A stretch of DNA of 64,000 nucleotides from the NCBI RefSeq assembly GCF_001894885.1, contig NZ_BCXB01000001.1:186001-250000 (forward strand). The letters run 5' to 3'. This document shows, piece by piece, positions 47,822 to 56,717 of the stretch (its first letter is position 1; each line of letters opens with the position of its first letter). Source of the stretch: Rhodococcus marinonascens NBRC 14363 (GTDB taxonomy: Bacteria > Actinomycetota > Actinomycetes > Mycobacteriales > Mycobacteriaceae). Under the pieces are notes generated by a model. That model was not told where the DNA came from, did not search any database, and saw nothing but the letters and a program-made list of their open reading frames with translations. The position numbers and the translations under genes are program-made.

Positions 47822-48739
47822 ATGAATGCTGTGACTGACCGCGATGTGAACCTGGACGGCAAGGTGAGCGTCGTGACCGGCGCCGGATCCGGCCTCGGAA
47901 AGTTCGAGGCGATTGAACTTGCACGCGCGGGCGCGTCCGTCGTCGTCAACGACTTGGTCGCCAGCGATGCCGTGGAGGAGACTCTCGAGGAAATCCGGAG
48001 ACTGGGCGCGAAGGTCGAATTCGTGGCCGGTGACGTCGGCGAACGATCCACTGCCGACGCGATCATGGAGGCGGCACACGGCCGACTGGGCGGACTCGAC
48101 ATTCTGGTGAACAATGCGGGCATTACGCGGGATCGCATGCTGTTCAACATGTCCGATGAAGACTGGGACCTGGTACTCAAGGTTCACCTCCGCGGCCACT
48201 TTCTGCTGTGCCAATCCGCGGCTTCGTACTGGCGGGGCGAGTCCAAGAAGGCCGCGGCGCCGGTTTACGGGCGGATCGTCAACACGTCGTCGGAGGCGGG
48301 GTTGCTCGGACCGGAGGGCCAGGCCAATTATGGTGCGGCCAAGGCCGGTATCACGGCACTGACCTTGTCGGCAGCCCGCGGGTTGTCCCGTTACGGCGTT
48401 CGTGCCAACGCGATCTGTCCCCGTGCCCGCACATCGATGACGGAGAAGGTCTTCGGTGAGGCCCCGGCTGAGGGCGTCGATCCGCTATCGCCCGAGCACG
48501 TGGCCGCTCTGGTCGCGTACCTCGCTTCGCCCGCTGCGGATTCCGTCAACGGACAGGTCTTCGTCGTGTACGGGCCGATGGTGGCGTTGATGGCGGCGCC
48601 AGTCGTCGAGCGCCGCTTCGACGCGGTGGACGGGCAGTGGACACCCGAAGCGCTCGCGGCCGAACTCGGCAGCTATTTCGGCGATCGTGATCCGGCAACT
48701 ATGTTTTCGGCTGCCGCAGCCCTGAGGGATCTGGGTTGA
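47822..48739 (+). CDS. hsd4A: Hsd4A: steroid-acyl-CoA hydroxyacyl dehydrogenase (SDR)
   Basis: A 305-residue SDR with TGAGSGLG at residues 19-26 and catalytic S156/S157, Y170 and K174. By position between fdxD and yrbE4A it is Hsd4A (Rv3502c), which oxidises the 22-hydroxy side-chain CoA ester and also has 17beta-hydroxysteroid activity in related organisms. The ATG at 47822 is chosen for GGAGA about 8 nt upstream. Confidence 0.9.
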   Translation: MNAVTDRDVNLDGKVSVVTGAGSGLGKFEAIELARAGASVVVNDLVASDAVEETLEEIRRLGAKVEFVAGDVGERSTADAIMEAAHGRLGGLDILVNNAGITRDRMLFNMSDEDWDLVLKVHLRGHFLLCQSAASYWRGESKKAAAPVYGRIVNTSSEAGLLGPEGQANYGAAKAGITALTLSAARGLSRYGVRANAICPRARTSMTEKVFGEAPAEGVDPLSPEHVAALVAYLASPAADSVNGQVFVVYGPMVALMAAPVVERRFDAVDGQWTPEALAAELGSYFGDRDPATMFSAAAALRDLG

Positions 48740-49327
48740 TCTGATTCTCCTGGGTGGATTCGCGATACGAAGTCCGCATCCTCTTCGTAGGCAATGTGCT
48801 TTGACGGCCGATATTGGGGGATACTGCAGAGCGGCTCCATCGGGACGGGTCATGTGATCATGGTGAGGATGCGCAGAAGGGGCACCGTCATTCTCTAGAT
48901 CGTGTTCCAGTATTCCCGCGCGTGCGCGGCCGGCGATCGTTGGTCGAGAGGCGTCCCACGAGTATTCGGATTTTCGTCGCGAAGGCTCCCCTCCAATCGC
49001 CACCGTCCGGATCGCCGCCGTCGAATGTCCGCCGCGAGGTCGGCGCTGCTCATGCAGATCGATCAATATGTTTGTGCTATAGCGTCTTCAGATTGTTGAA
49101 TCGAAGTCGTTCGTTGGCAAAGCCGTGTCTGTTTTGTGGGTGTAAAGCAACCTTTCTTTGATCGAAACCGCTCTTCGCTGAGTGGCGGATATGGGAAGAT
49201 TCTTGCCGATGTGACACCGCCTTTGACAGGTGAACACGTTCTCAATAATATGACCCAAGTCACGGCCCGATGGGCTGGGCTCATGCGACAGTCTGTGCCG
49301 TGCGCGATCGTGGAACGAGGAGGGGCA
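48740..49327. other. Leader region of the mce4 operon
   Basis: About 590 bases without a recognisable gene between hsd4A and yrbE4A. The first two thirds are GC-rich with no convincing frame; from about 49060 composition becomes AT-richer. A KstR-like core lies at 49231-49244. Frames that cross it on both strands have no recognisable domain. Confidence 0.6.
49231..49244. promoter_or_regulatory. KstR-type operator upstream of mce4
   Basis: GTGAACACGTTCTC has a perfect AACACGTT core but mismatches at both outer fixed positions. It lies 83 bases before yrbE4A, where control of the mce4 operon is expected. Confidence 0.6.
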
Positions 49328-50092
49328 ATGGTTGACCTCTTCGAGGTGCCGTTACGTGCGGTCGGCGGGTTCTTCGCGATGTCGGGCGAGACTTTGAAGG
49401 CAGTCTTTTCGAGGCCATTCCAGCGCCGTGAGTTCGTGGACCAGGCATGGTTCATCGCTCGGGTCTCGATGGTGCCCACGGTGCTCGTCGCCATCCCGTT
49501 CACGGTCCTGGTGAGCTTCACCATCAACATCCTGCTCCGTGAGATCGGCGCAGCAGATCTCAGTGGTGCGGGCGCCGCACTCGGAACCGTCACTCAGGTC
49601 GGTCCCATCGTCACCGTGCTCATCGTGGCGGGCGCCGGTGCGACGGCGATCTGCGCAGATCTCTCCGCTCGCACCATCCGCGAAGAGATAGACGCGATGC
49701 GCGTGCTGGGTATCAATCCGATCCAACGACTGGTCGTGCCCCGTGTTCTGGCCTCGACCGTCGTGGCGCTCCTGCTCAACGGACTGGTCTGCACCATCGG
49801 CATTTTCGGCGGTTTCGTCTTCTCCGTCTACATCCAGGACGTCAACCCGGGCGCGTTCGTCAATGGCATCACGCTGCTCACCGGATTCGGGGAGCTTGTG
49901 ATCTCGGAAGTCAAAGCCGGCCTGTTCGGCATGATCGCCGGCCTCGTCGCTTCCTACCTGGGCTTGAACGTCAAGGGTGGCGCGAAGAGTGTCGGTGACG
50001 CCGTCAATCAGACCGTCGTGTTCTCGTTCATGGCACTGTTCGTGGTCAACGTTCTCGTCACCGCCGTCGGCATCAAGCTGACGGCCGGGTGA
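49328..50092 (+). CDS. yrbE4A: YrbE4A (SupA), Mce4 transporter permease
   Basis: A 254-residue integral membrane protein of the MlaE/YrbE permease family, with about five to six helices. The conserved REEIDAMRVLGINPIQRLVVP loop, typical of ABC permeases of this type, lies mid-protein. It forms the inner-membrane channel of the Mce4 steroid importer with YrbE4B. The ATG at 49328 is chosen for GAGGAGGGGCA upstream and the family start; a longer frame has no homology. First gene of a ten-gene operon. Confidence 0.93.
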   Translation: MVDLFEVPLRAVGGFFAMSGETLKAVFSRPFQRREFVDQAWFIARVSMVPTVLVAIPFTVLVSFTINILLREIGAADLSGAGAALGTVTQVGPIVTVLIVAGAGATAICADLSARTIREEIDAMRVLGINPIQRLVVPRVLASTVVALLLNGLVCTIGIFGGFVFSVYIQDVNPGAFVNGITLLTGFGELVISEVKAGLFGMIAGLVASYLGLNVKGGAKSVGDAVNQTVVFSFMALFVVNVLVTAVGIKLTAG

Positions 50093-50112
50093 TCGACATG
50101 ATGGTGGAGTAG

Positions 50113-50964
50113 ATGGTGCCAGTCGCGACCGGGCGCTTTCCCCGAACTCGCCGACGATTCGCGTCGGCATCTCGTTCGATCGACCGACTCGGTGAACAGG
50201 CACTGTTCTTCGCGAAAGCCATTGGTTCGGCCCCGCACGCCTTGATTCACTACCGGCGGGAGACGCTACGGCTGATCGCCGAGATCAGCATGGGCACGGG
50301 TGCGCTGGCCGTCATCGGTGGCACCGTCGTGATCGTCGGCTTCCTGACGCTGTTCACCGGTGCCACCATCGCCGTGCAGGGGTTCAGTTCGCTCGGCAAC
50401 ATCGGTGTCGAGGCGCTCACCGGCTTCTTCGCGGCATTTATCAATGTGCGCATCGCGGCCCCCGTCATCGCGGGTATCGGGCTGGCTGCCACGATCGGCG
50501 CCGGCTCCACCGCCCAACTCGGCGCGATGAGGGTTTCGGAGGAGATCGACGCGCTCGAGACGATGGCGATCCCATCGATCCCGTACCTGGTGAGCACCCG
50601 CGTGATGGCGGGCATGATCGCGATCGTCCCACTGTACGCATTGGCGGTCATTGCATCATTCGTCGCGAGCCGATTCGCTACCGTGGTGCTCTACGATCAG
50701 TCGTCCGGCGTCTATGACCACTATTTCTCGACGTTCCTGATACCAACGGACATATTGTGGTCGTTTGCTCAGGCCATCGTGATGGCGATCGCGATCATGC
50801 TCATCCACACCTACTACGGATTCAACGCCTCCGGCGGTCCCGTCGGTGTCGGAGTCGCTGTCGGCAACGCGGTGCGCTCCTCACTGATCGCCGTCGTCAC
50901 CGTTACCCTGCTCATCTCGCTCGCTATCTACGGGGCGTCCGGCAACTTCAACCTCTCGGGATAG
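50113..50964 (+). CDS. yrbE4B: YrbE4B (SupB), Mce4 transporter permease
   Basis: A 283-residue MlaE/YrbE-type permease with the loop EEIDALETMAIPSIPYLVST and helices rich in small residues (FGSAP-like FSSLGNIGVEALTGFF segment). Its ATG at 50113 follows GGTGGAGTAG, 20 bases after yrbE4A. It pairs with YrbE4A; the ATPase MceG is not in this window. Confidence 0.93.
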   Translation: MVPVATGRFPRTRRRFASASRSIDRLGEQALFFAKAIGSAPHALIHYRRETLRLIAEISMGTGALAVIGGTVVIVGFLTLFTGATIAVQGFSSLGNIGVEALTGFFAAFINVRIAAPVIAGIGLAATIGAGSTAQLGAMRVSEEIDALETMAIPSIPYLVSTRVMAGMIAIVPLYALAVIASFVASRFATVVLYDQSSGVYDHYFSTFLIPTDILWSFAQAIVMAIAIMLIHTYYGFNASGGPVGVGVAVGNAVRSSLIAVVTVTLLISLAIYGASGNFNLSG

Positions 50965-50976
50965 GAGTGCCGGTAG

Positions 50977-52152
50977 ATGGCTCATTCGGGTGTGAAGAAG
51001 AAGCTCGCGGCGCTCGCGCTCGTCGTGAGTCTTCTCACGATCGTTGGAGTCTCGTTGGCGATGTTCAACGGGACCTTCACCAAGTCCGTGCCCGTCACCG
51101 TCACGTCGGATCGTTCCGGGCTGGTGATGGACCCCGACGCGAAGGTCAAGCTTCTCGGCGTCGAGGTCGGTCGCGTCGGATCAATCGAGGACGTCACGAA
51201 CGGCGCAGAGTTGGAGCTAGCCATCTACCCCGACATGTTGTCGCTGATTCCCTCCAACGTATTGGTGGAAATCACCTCCACCACCGTGTTCGGTGCCAAG
51301 TACGTGAATTTCACGATGCCCGCCGCCCCGTCGTCCAGTCATCTCCAGTCCGGCTCCGTCATTGCCTCAGACAATGTCACCGTCGAGTTCAATACCGTTT
51401 TCCAGCACCTCTCCGACGTGCTGGTCCAGGTGCAGCCCGAGAAGCTCAACGCCACCCTCGGTGCCATCTCGTCGGCACTGCGGGGGCGTGGCGATGAACT
51501 CGGCGCCCTGCTCGAGCAGGGAGACGAGTACCTGGCAAAAATGAATCCGAGTCTTCCTCAACTGCAAGAGGATCTGTCGAAGGCCGCACAGGTCACCGAC
51601 GTGTACGCCGACACCGCACCGGATCTGCTGCAGGTGCTCGACAACGTAACGGCGACCAGCGCCACCGTCGTCGACGAGCAGGACAACCTGGACGCAGTGC
51701 TACTCAACGTCATCGGCCTGGCGGACACCGCAAACACACTGCTCAGTGATAACGAGCAGAATTTGGAATCCGTTCTCGACCTCCTTCTCCCGACGACGGA
51801 ACTGCTGAACGAATACTCGCCCGAGATCTCCTGTTTCATCGTTGGGCTGAACAACGTGATCCCCCTCGCGGAACAACTCATCGGAGGCAATCAGCCGGGT
51901 ATCGCGTTGAGTGCCAGCTTCCTGTACGGGCAGGAGCCGTACACCTATCCGCAGGATCTGCCGAAGGTGAATGCAACGGGTGGTCCGAACTGCTACGGCC
52001 TTCCGAATCCCGACCCGAATGTGAATGCAAAGTTCGTAGTGGCCGATACCGGAACGGTGCCGTTCGTGCCTTCAACGGAGGTCCAGGTGAACTTGCCGAA
52101 GGTTTTCCAGTTGTTGTTCGCGGGCGTGTATCCCGGGCAAGGCGGGCAGTGA
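50977..52152 (+). CDS. mce4A: Mce4A, sterol-import MCE protein
   Basis: A 391-residue MCE-family protein. An N-terminal membrane anchor (residues about 8-28) is followed by the MCE domain (about 36-115, including KLLGVEVGRVGSIE) and a long helical domain. Mce proteins form the periplasmic tunnel that carries sterol from the mycolate outer membrane to YrbE4A/B. The ATG at 50977 lies 12 bases after yrbE4B. Confidence 0.93.
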   Translation: MAHSGVKKKLAALALVVSLLTIVGVSLAMFNGTFTKSVPVTVTSDRSGLVMDPDAKVKLLGVEVGRVGSIEDVTNGAELELAIYPDMLSLIPSNVLVEITSTTVFGAKYVNFTMPAAPSSSHLQSGSVIASDNVTVEFNTVFQHLSDVLVQVQPEKLNATLGAISSALRGRGDELGALLEQGDEYLAKMNPSLPQLQEDLSKAAQVTDVYADTAPDLLQVLDNVTATSATVVDEQDNLDAVLLNVIGLADTANTLLSDNEQNLESVLDLLLPTTELLNEYSPEISCFIVGLNNVIPLAEQLIGGNQPGIALSASFLYGQEPYTYPQDLPKVNATGGPNCYGLPNPDPNVNAKFVVADTGTVPFVPSTEVQVNLPKVFQLLFAGVYPGQGGQ

Positions 52153-53171
52153 CGGTGCGGGCAACTTCGGTCAAACTGCTGATCTTCGCGACGGTGATGT
52201 CGGTGATCTTCGCCGGCCTCGCGCTGGTGTTCAGTCAGTACCGGTTCAGTAGTTCCCATGGCTACCACGCCACGTTCAGCGACGTATCAGGGCTGAAGTC
52301 CGGCGACAAGGTGCGAATCGCAGGTGTTCCGGTCGGCTCCGTCGACAACGTGAGCATCGACGACGACAACCTCGCCTCGGTCGATTTCACCGTCGACACC
52401 AAGTATTCGCTGTTCGACGGGACCAAGGCGACCGTGCGGTACGAGAACCTCGTCGGCGACCGATACATGGAAATTCTTGAGGGTGTGGGTTCGGTGGAAC
52501 CACTGTCCGCCGGCGCCACGATCCCCGTCGACAACACCTCTCCCGCCCTCGATCTGGATCTACTGCTCGGCGGGTTCAAACCGCTGCTGCGGGCACTCGA
52601 TCCGCAACAGGTCAACGACCTGTCCGCGGCACTGGTCCAGGTGTTCCAGGGGCAGGGGGACACACTGGTCTCGTTGCTCGGCAGCACAAGTTCGTTCACG
52701 AACACTCTGGCCGACCGGGACCAGTTGATCGGCGATGTGATCACGAACCTCAATGAGGTCCTCGGCACGATCAACGATCGTGGCGACCAGTTCAGTTCGA
52801 CGCTGGACTCGCTGCAGCAGTTGGTCAGCGGGCTTTCGGAGGACCGTGAGCAGATCGGCGACGCCATCCCCCGAATCGCCGGGGCCACCGGGGATCTCGC
52901 AAACCTACTCGAAGGCACACGACCCCCGCTGCAGAGCACGATCGCCGAAGCCAACCGCACCGCCACCCAACTCTTGGCAGGAGAGGACGACCTCGACTGG
53001 GTTCTGCAGAATCTTCCGGACGCCTACCGGAAGCTCATTCGAATCGGCACATACGGCAGCTTCTTCCAGATGTACGTCTGCACAGTCAAGTTCAAGTTCT
53101 CCGGACCGGACGGATCGGATCTGATCCTCAATATGCCGGGTAGTCAGACGTCGGGGAGGTGTGCACCGTAG
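52149..53171 (+). CDS. mce4B: Mce4B, sterol-import MCE protein
   Basis: A 340-residue MCE protein: anchor helix at about residues 8-28, MCE domain with VRIAGVPVGSVDNVSIDDDN, then the helical domain and the C-terminal YVCTVKFKFSGPDGSDLI. The GTG at 52149 overlaps the mce4A stop (GTGA), showing coupling. Confidence 0.92.
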   Translation: MTVRATSVKLLIFATVMSVIFAGLALVFSQYRFSSSHGYHATFSDVSGLKSGDKVRIAGVPVGSVDNVSIDDDNLASVDFTVDTKYSLFDGTKATVRYENLVGDRYMEILEGVGSVEPLSAGATIPVDNTSPALDLDLLLGGFKPLLRALDPQQVNDLSAALVQVFQGQGDTLVSLLGSTSSFTNTLADRDQLIGDVITNLNEVLGTINDRGDQFSSTLDSLQQLVSGLSEDREQIGDAIPRIAGATGDLANLLEGTRPPLQSTIAEANRTATQLLAGEDDLDWVLQNLPDAYRKLIRIGTYGSFFQMYVCTVKFKFSGPDGSDLILNMPGSQTSGRCAP

Positions 53172-53173
53172 CC

Positions 53174-54229
53174 ATGAAGAATGAACGCGATCCCGTACAA
53201 GTGGGAATCATCGGTGTCGCCGTCGCGAGCATGATCGTGATTGCCACCCTGCAATACGATCAGCTGCAATTCCTGTCGGGTGGAACGCAGTACTCGGCAA
53301 GTTTCGAGGACGCAGGCGGACTGATGACCGGTGACACTGTGACGCTCGCCGGTGTCGACGTCGGGAAGGTCGCGGACGTCGAACTCGACGAACAGCACGT
53401 GGTCGTCACGTTCACGATCGGGGACGGCATCGCTCTCGGCGACGCCACCGAGGCGAACATCAAGACCAACACCGTCCTCGGGCGTAAGTCGCTCGCGGTC
53501 ACACCTCGCGGTCGGGACGCGATGCCAGTGGGGTCGACGATTCCGTTGGAGCGCACCAACTCTCCGTACTCGCTCAACGATGCGCTGGGAGACCTCACCA
53601 CGACGGCGTCAGAACTGGATACCGACGAGATCAACGATGCGCTGAATGCGATGTCCGGCGCGCTGGAGAACACGCCGCCCGAACTGCGCATGGCCCTGGA
53701 CGGGATGACCCGGTTGTCCGAGAGCATCAATTCTCGGGACGAGAGTCTGAAGCAACTTCTCTCGCGTGCCGAGAACGTGACGGGAATCCTCGCCGAGCGC
53801 AGCGGGCAGATCAACTCCCTGATCGTCGACGGGAACCAGCTGTTCGGCGAACTCGACCGGCGCCGGGCGGCGATCAGTCAACTGATCGTGAACATCTCGG
53901 CGGTGTCCCGGCAGCTGACCGGACTCGTCCTGGACAACCAGGAGCAGATGAAACCGACGCTCGACAAGCTGAACTCCGTCGTCGACGTCCTGCAGAGGAA
54001 CAAAGACAACGTCGCGGACGCTCTCGACGGTCTCGCGCCGTATGCGACCCAACTCGGTGAGACGGTAGGTAGCGGCCCGTTCTTCATGGCCTACGTCTAC
54101 AACATTGGCATCGGCAATGTGTTCCAGGGGCTGAGCGATGCGGTGACGTGGCCGGAGCACCTTCCGAACGACCTCGAGGCCTACACGGAGACGGGTCCGT
54201 CCTTCGAGTTGAGAGAACCGCCGCGATGA
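53174..54229 (+). CDS. mce4C: Mce4C, sterol-import MCE protein
   Basis: A 351-residue MCE protein with an anchor helix near residues 10-27, MCE domain motif VTLAGVDVGKVADVELDEQH and a long coiled helical part. The ATG at 53174 lies 2 bases after the mce4B stop; an upstream in-frame GTG at 53159 sits on the GGGGAGG sequence and is less likely. Confidence 0.92.
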   Translation: MKNERDPVQVGIIGVAVASMIVIATLQYDQLQFLSGGTQYSASFEDAGGLMTGDTVTLAGVDVGKVADVELDEQHVVVTFTIGDGIALGDATEANIKTNTVLGRKSLAVTPRGRDAMPVGSTIPLERTNSPYSLNDALGDLTTTASELDTDEINDALNAMSGALENTPPELRMALDGMTRLSESINSRDESLKQLLSRAENVTGILAERSGQINSLIVDGNQLFGELDRRRAAISQLIVNISAVSRQLTGLVLDNQEQMKPTLDKLNSVVDVLQRNKDNVADALDGLAPYATQLGETVGSGPFFMAYVYNIGIGNVFQGLSDAVTWPEHLPNDLEAYTETGPSFELREPPR

Positions 54230-55509
54230 CGAACATGGAAATGACTCGCACCCGGAAGACATGGTCGATCCGGGTAGGCGTTGCCGCCGTCGCGGCGGCG
54301 CTGATCGTGGGCGTCGCAGTGTTCTTTGTGCCCAACCCCTTCCAGGTCACGATCGCCGCAGACTTCCCGACCACGACCGGGCTGTATTCCGGAGACGACG
54401 TGCGCGTCCTGGGCGTCAAGGTGGGCACCATCGACAGCATTGAGCCGGGCGCAGACTTCGCGCGGGTCACGATGTCTGTCAAGAAGGGCGTCGAGATTCC
54501 CGCGGACGCCGCGGCTGTCATCGTCGCGCCCAGCCTGGTGTCGGGACGGTTCATCCAGTTGACGCCGGTGTATGAGGGCGGGTCGACGATGGGCGACGGC
54601 GCGAGCATCCCGATGGAGCGAACCGCAGTGCCGGTGGAGTGGGACGAGATCAAGACCGAGTTGAACAAGCTGTCGGAGGCGCTCGGCCCGCAGGGCGCCG
54701 ACCCGCAGGGCGCCCTCGGCACGTTCATCGACACCGCTGCGGACAATCTCGACGGCAACGGTGAGTCGCTGCGCAGCACCCTGCGAGAGTTGTCGGAGAC
54801 CATGCGGATCTTGTCGGACGGTCGGACGGACCTCTTCTCGACCATCCGTAACCTGCAGACCTTCGTGGCGGCACTGTCGTCGAGCAACGAGCAGATCGTC
54901 CAGTTCGAGGGCCGGCTCGCGTCGGTATCGAGCATGCTCGCCGACAATTCCGATGAGCTCGGAACGGCTCTGAACGATCTCGACATTGCACTCGGCGACG
55001 TCAACCGGTTCGTGGTGGAGAATCGGGCCGGCTTGAGTGAACAGGTGGGCCGTCTCGCCGACGCCACCCAGGTGCTCGCCGACAAGAGACCAGAACTAGA
55101 GCAGGTTCTCCACGTCGCCCCAACGGCCCTGGCTAACTTCAGCAATATCTACAAGCCGGCGCAGGGGTCGCTGGTCGGTGCTATTGCGATGTCGAATTTC
55201 GGGAACCCCGTCAACTTCATGTGCGGCGCCATTCAGAGCCTGGAGGCCAACGAGTCCGACCGGAGCGCCGATCTGTGCACGCAGTATCTGTCCCCGGTGC
55301 TCAACTCGCTGACGGCGAACTACCTGCCCATTCTGACCAATCCGATCACCGGGATGAATGCTTTTCCGGACCAGATCGCGTACACCCCACCCAGCTTGGA
55401 GGCATCCATGTCGGCGCAGTCCACCCCGCCCATGACCATTGCGGGGATGCCTACGGTCGACATACCCAAGAGTCTGCAGGATCTGCTCGAGTCGGGGGGT
55501 GGGCGATGA
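54226..55509 (+). CDS. mce4D: Mce4D, sterol-import MCE protein
   Basis: A 427-residue MCE protein with an anchor helix at about residues 15-36 and the domain motif VRVLGVKVGTIDSIEPGADF. The ATG at 54226 overlaps the mce4C stop by 4 nt (ATGA); the frame is open upstream but has no homology there. Confidence 0.92.
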   Translation: MTNMEMTRTRKTWSIRVGVAAVAAALIVGVAVFFVPNPFQVTIAADFPTTTGLYSGDDVRVLGVKVGTIDSIEPGADFARVTMSVKKGVEIPADAAAVIVAPSLVSGRFIQLTPVYEGGSTMGDGASIPMERTAVPVEWDEIKTELNKLSEALGPQGADPQGALGTFIDTAADNLDGNGESLRSTLRELSETMRILSDGRTDLFSTIRNLQTFVAALSSSNEQIVQFEGRLASVSSMLADNSDELGTALNDLDIALGDVNRFVVENRAGLSEQVGRLADATQVLADKRPELEQVLHVAPTALANFSNIYKPAQGSLVGAIAMSNFGNPVNFMCGAIQSLEANESDRSADLCTQYLSPVLNSLTANYLPILTNPITGMNAFPDQIAYTPPSLEASMSAQSTPPMTIAGMPTVDIPKSLQDLLESGGGR

Positions 55510-56717
55510 CAAAACGCCTACGCGTCCATCGCACCGGCTTCGCGGCAGCAGCGATCGCGTTGTCCCTGACGCTGAGCGGGTGCGAGTGGGAAGGACTGAA
55601 CTCACTTCCACTTCCCGGTACGGAGGGTCGTGGCGACGACGCCTACACGGTCGAGATCCAGATGCCCAATGTGACGACGTTGACCCAGAACTCACCGGTG
55701 CGCGTGAATGACGTGACGGTAGGCACGGTGACGGGAATCGACGTGCAGGGCTGGCATGCGCTGGTGTCGGTCTCGATCAACGGTGATGTCCAGTTGCCGG
55801 CCAACGCGACTGCCAAGATCGGCCAGACCAGTCTCCTGGGATCGCAGCACGTCGAATTGGCTCCGCCCGTCGACACCGCGGCCGAAGGAAGGCTTGAGAA
55901 CGGTGATGTCATTCCGATCGAACGGGCGGGTGCCTACCCGACGACGGAACAGACACTGTCATCGTTGTCGGTGGTGCTCAACGGGGGCGGGATCGCCCAG
56001 ATCCGAGATATCACCCAGGAACTCAACGCCGCACTGGGCGGCCGGGAAGAGGCGATCCGGGACCTACTTCCGCAACTCGATCAGCTCGTCACCAGCCTCG
56101 ACCAGCAGAAGGGCGACATCATCGGTGCGATGGAAGGGCTCGACCGGTTGTCGGGCACGGTCAATGCTCAGAAGGCCACCCTTGACGCTGCACTGGAAGG
56201 CATCCCGCCCGCACTGGAAGTGCTCGTCGAGCAACGCCAGAACCTGACGACCGCGCTGGTCGAGGTGGGCAAGCTCAGCGACACGGTGACCCGGCTCGTA
56301 GAGAGCAGTGGCGAGGAGTTGAAGGCGAACCTGCGCAATCTCACGCCGGTTTTGCGTGAGCTCGCCAACTCCGGGAGTGCGCTGACCGAGGTGCTGACCC
56401 TGATGCTCACGTACCCGTTCCCTATGAAGACGATGGACGATGCGATCAAGGGGGACTACGCGAACCTCATGATGATGATCGACATGACCAACGAACGCAT
56501 CGACAACAACTTCCTCACAGGAACGGCGCTCGGTGGGTCACTCGGCGGCGTCGAGGGTGCCGTGGGTGCGCTTGCCGGAGTGGCCGGGGAGTCGGGCGAT
56601 CCGCTGAGGGCACCCCTGTTGCCGGCGGAGGATCCGGCACCTGCATTGCCGGCGATTCCCGGACTGCCACAGATACCCGGCCTTCCGCCGCAACTGGGAG
56701 GGGTGCCGGCACCATGA
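55506..56717 (+). CDS. mce4E: Mce4E, MCE lipoprotein (LprN-like)
   Basis: A 403-residue MCE protein with a lipoprotein signal peptide: positive N-terminus, hydrophobic segment and lipobox LTLSGC with C26 as the lipidated residue, as usual for the E subunit. MCE motif VRVNDVTVGTVTGIDVQG follows. The C-terminus is a proline-rich tail with repeated IPGLPQIPGLP. The ATG at 55506 overlaps mce4D by 4 nt and the stop overlaps mce4F. Confidence 0.93.
   Translation: MTKRLRVHRTGFAAAAIALSLTLSGCEWEGLNSLPLPGTEGRGDDAYTVEIQMPNVTTLTQNSPVRVNDVTVGTVTGIDVQGWHALVSVSINGDVQLPANATAKIGQTSLLGSQHVELAPPVDTAAEGRLENGDVIPIERAGAYPTTEQTLSSLSVVLNGGGIAQIRDITQELNAALGGREEAIRDLLPQLDQLVTSLDQQKGDIIGAMEGLDRLSGTVNAQKATLDAALEGIPPALEVLVEQRQNLTTALVEVGKLSDTVTRLVESSGEELKANLRNLTPVLRELANSGSALTEVLTLMLTYPFPMKTMDDAIKGDYANLMMMIDMTNERIDNNFLTGTALGGSLGGVEGAVGALAGVAGESGDPLRAPLLPAEDPAPALPAIPGLPQIPGLPPQLGGVPAP

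Noticed and set aside
48485-49066. 193-residue minus frame over the end of hsd4A and the mce4 leader
   Set aside because: Mostly antisense to hsd4A, with no recognisable domain.
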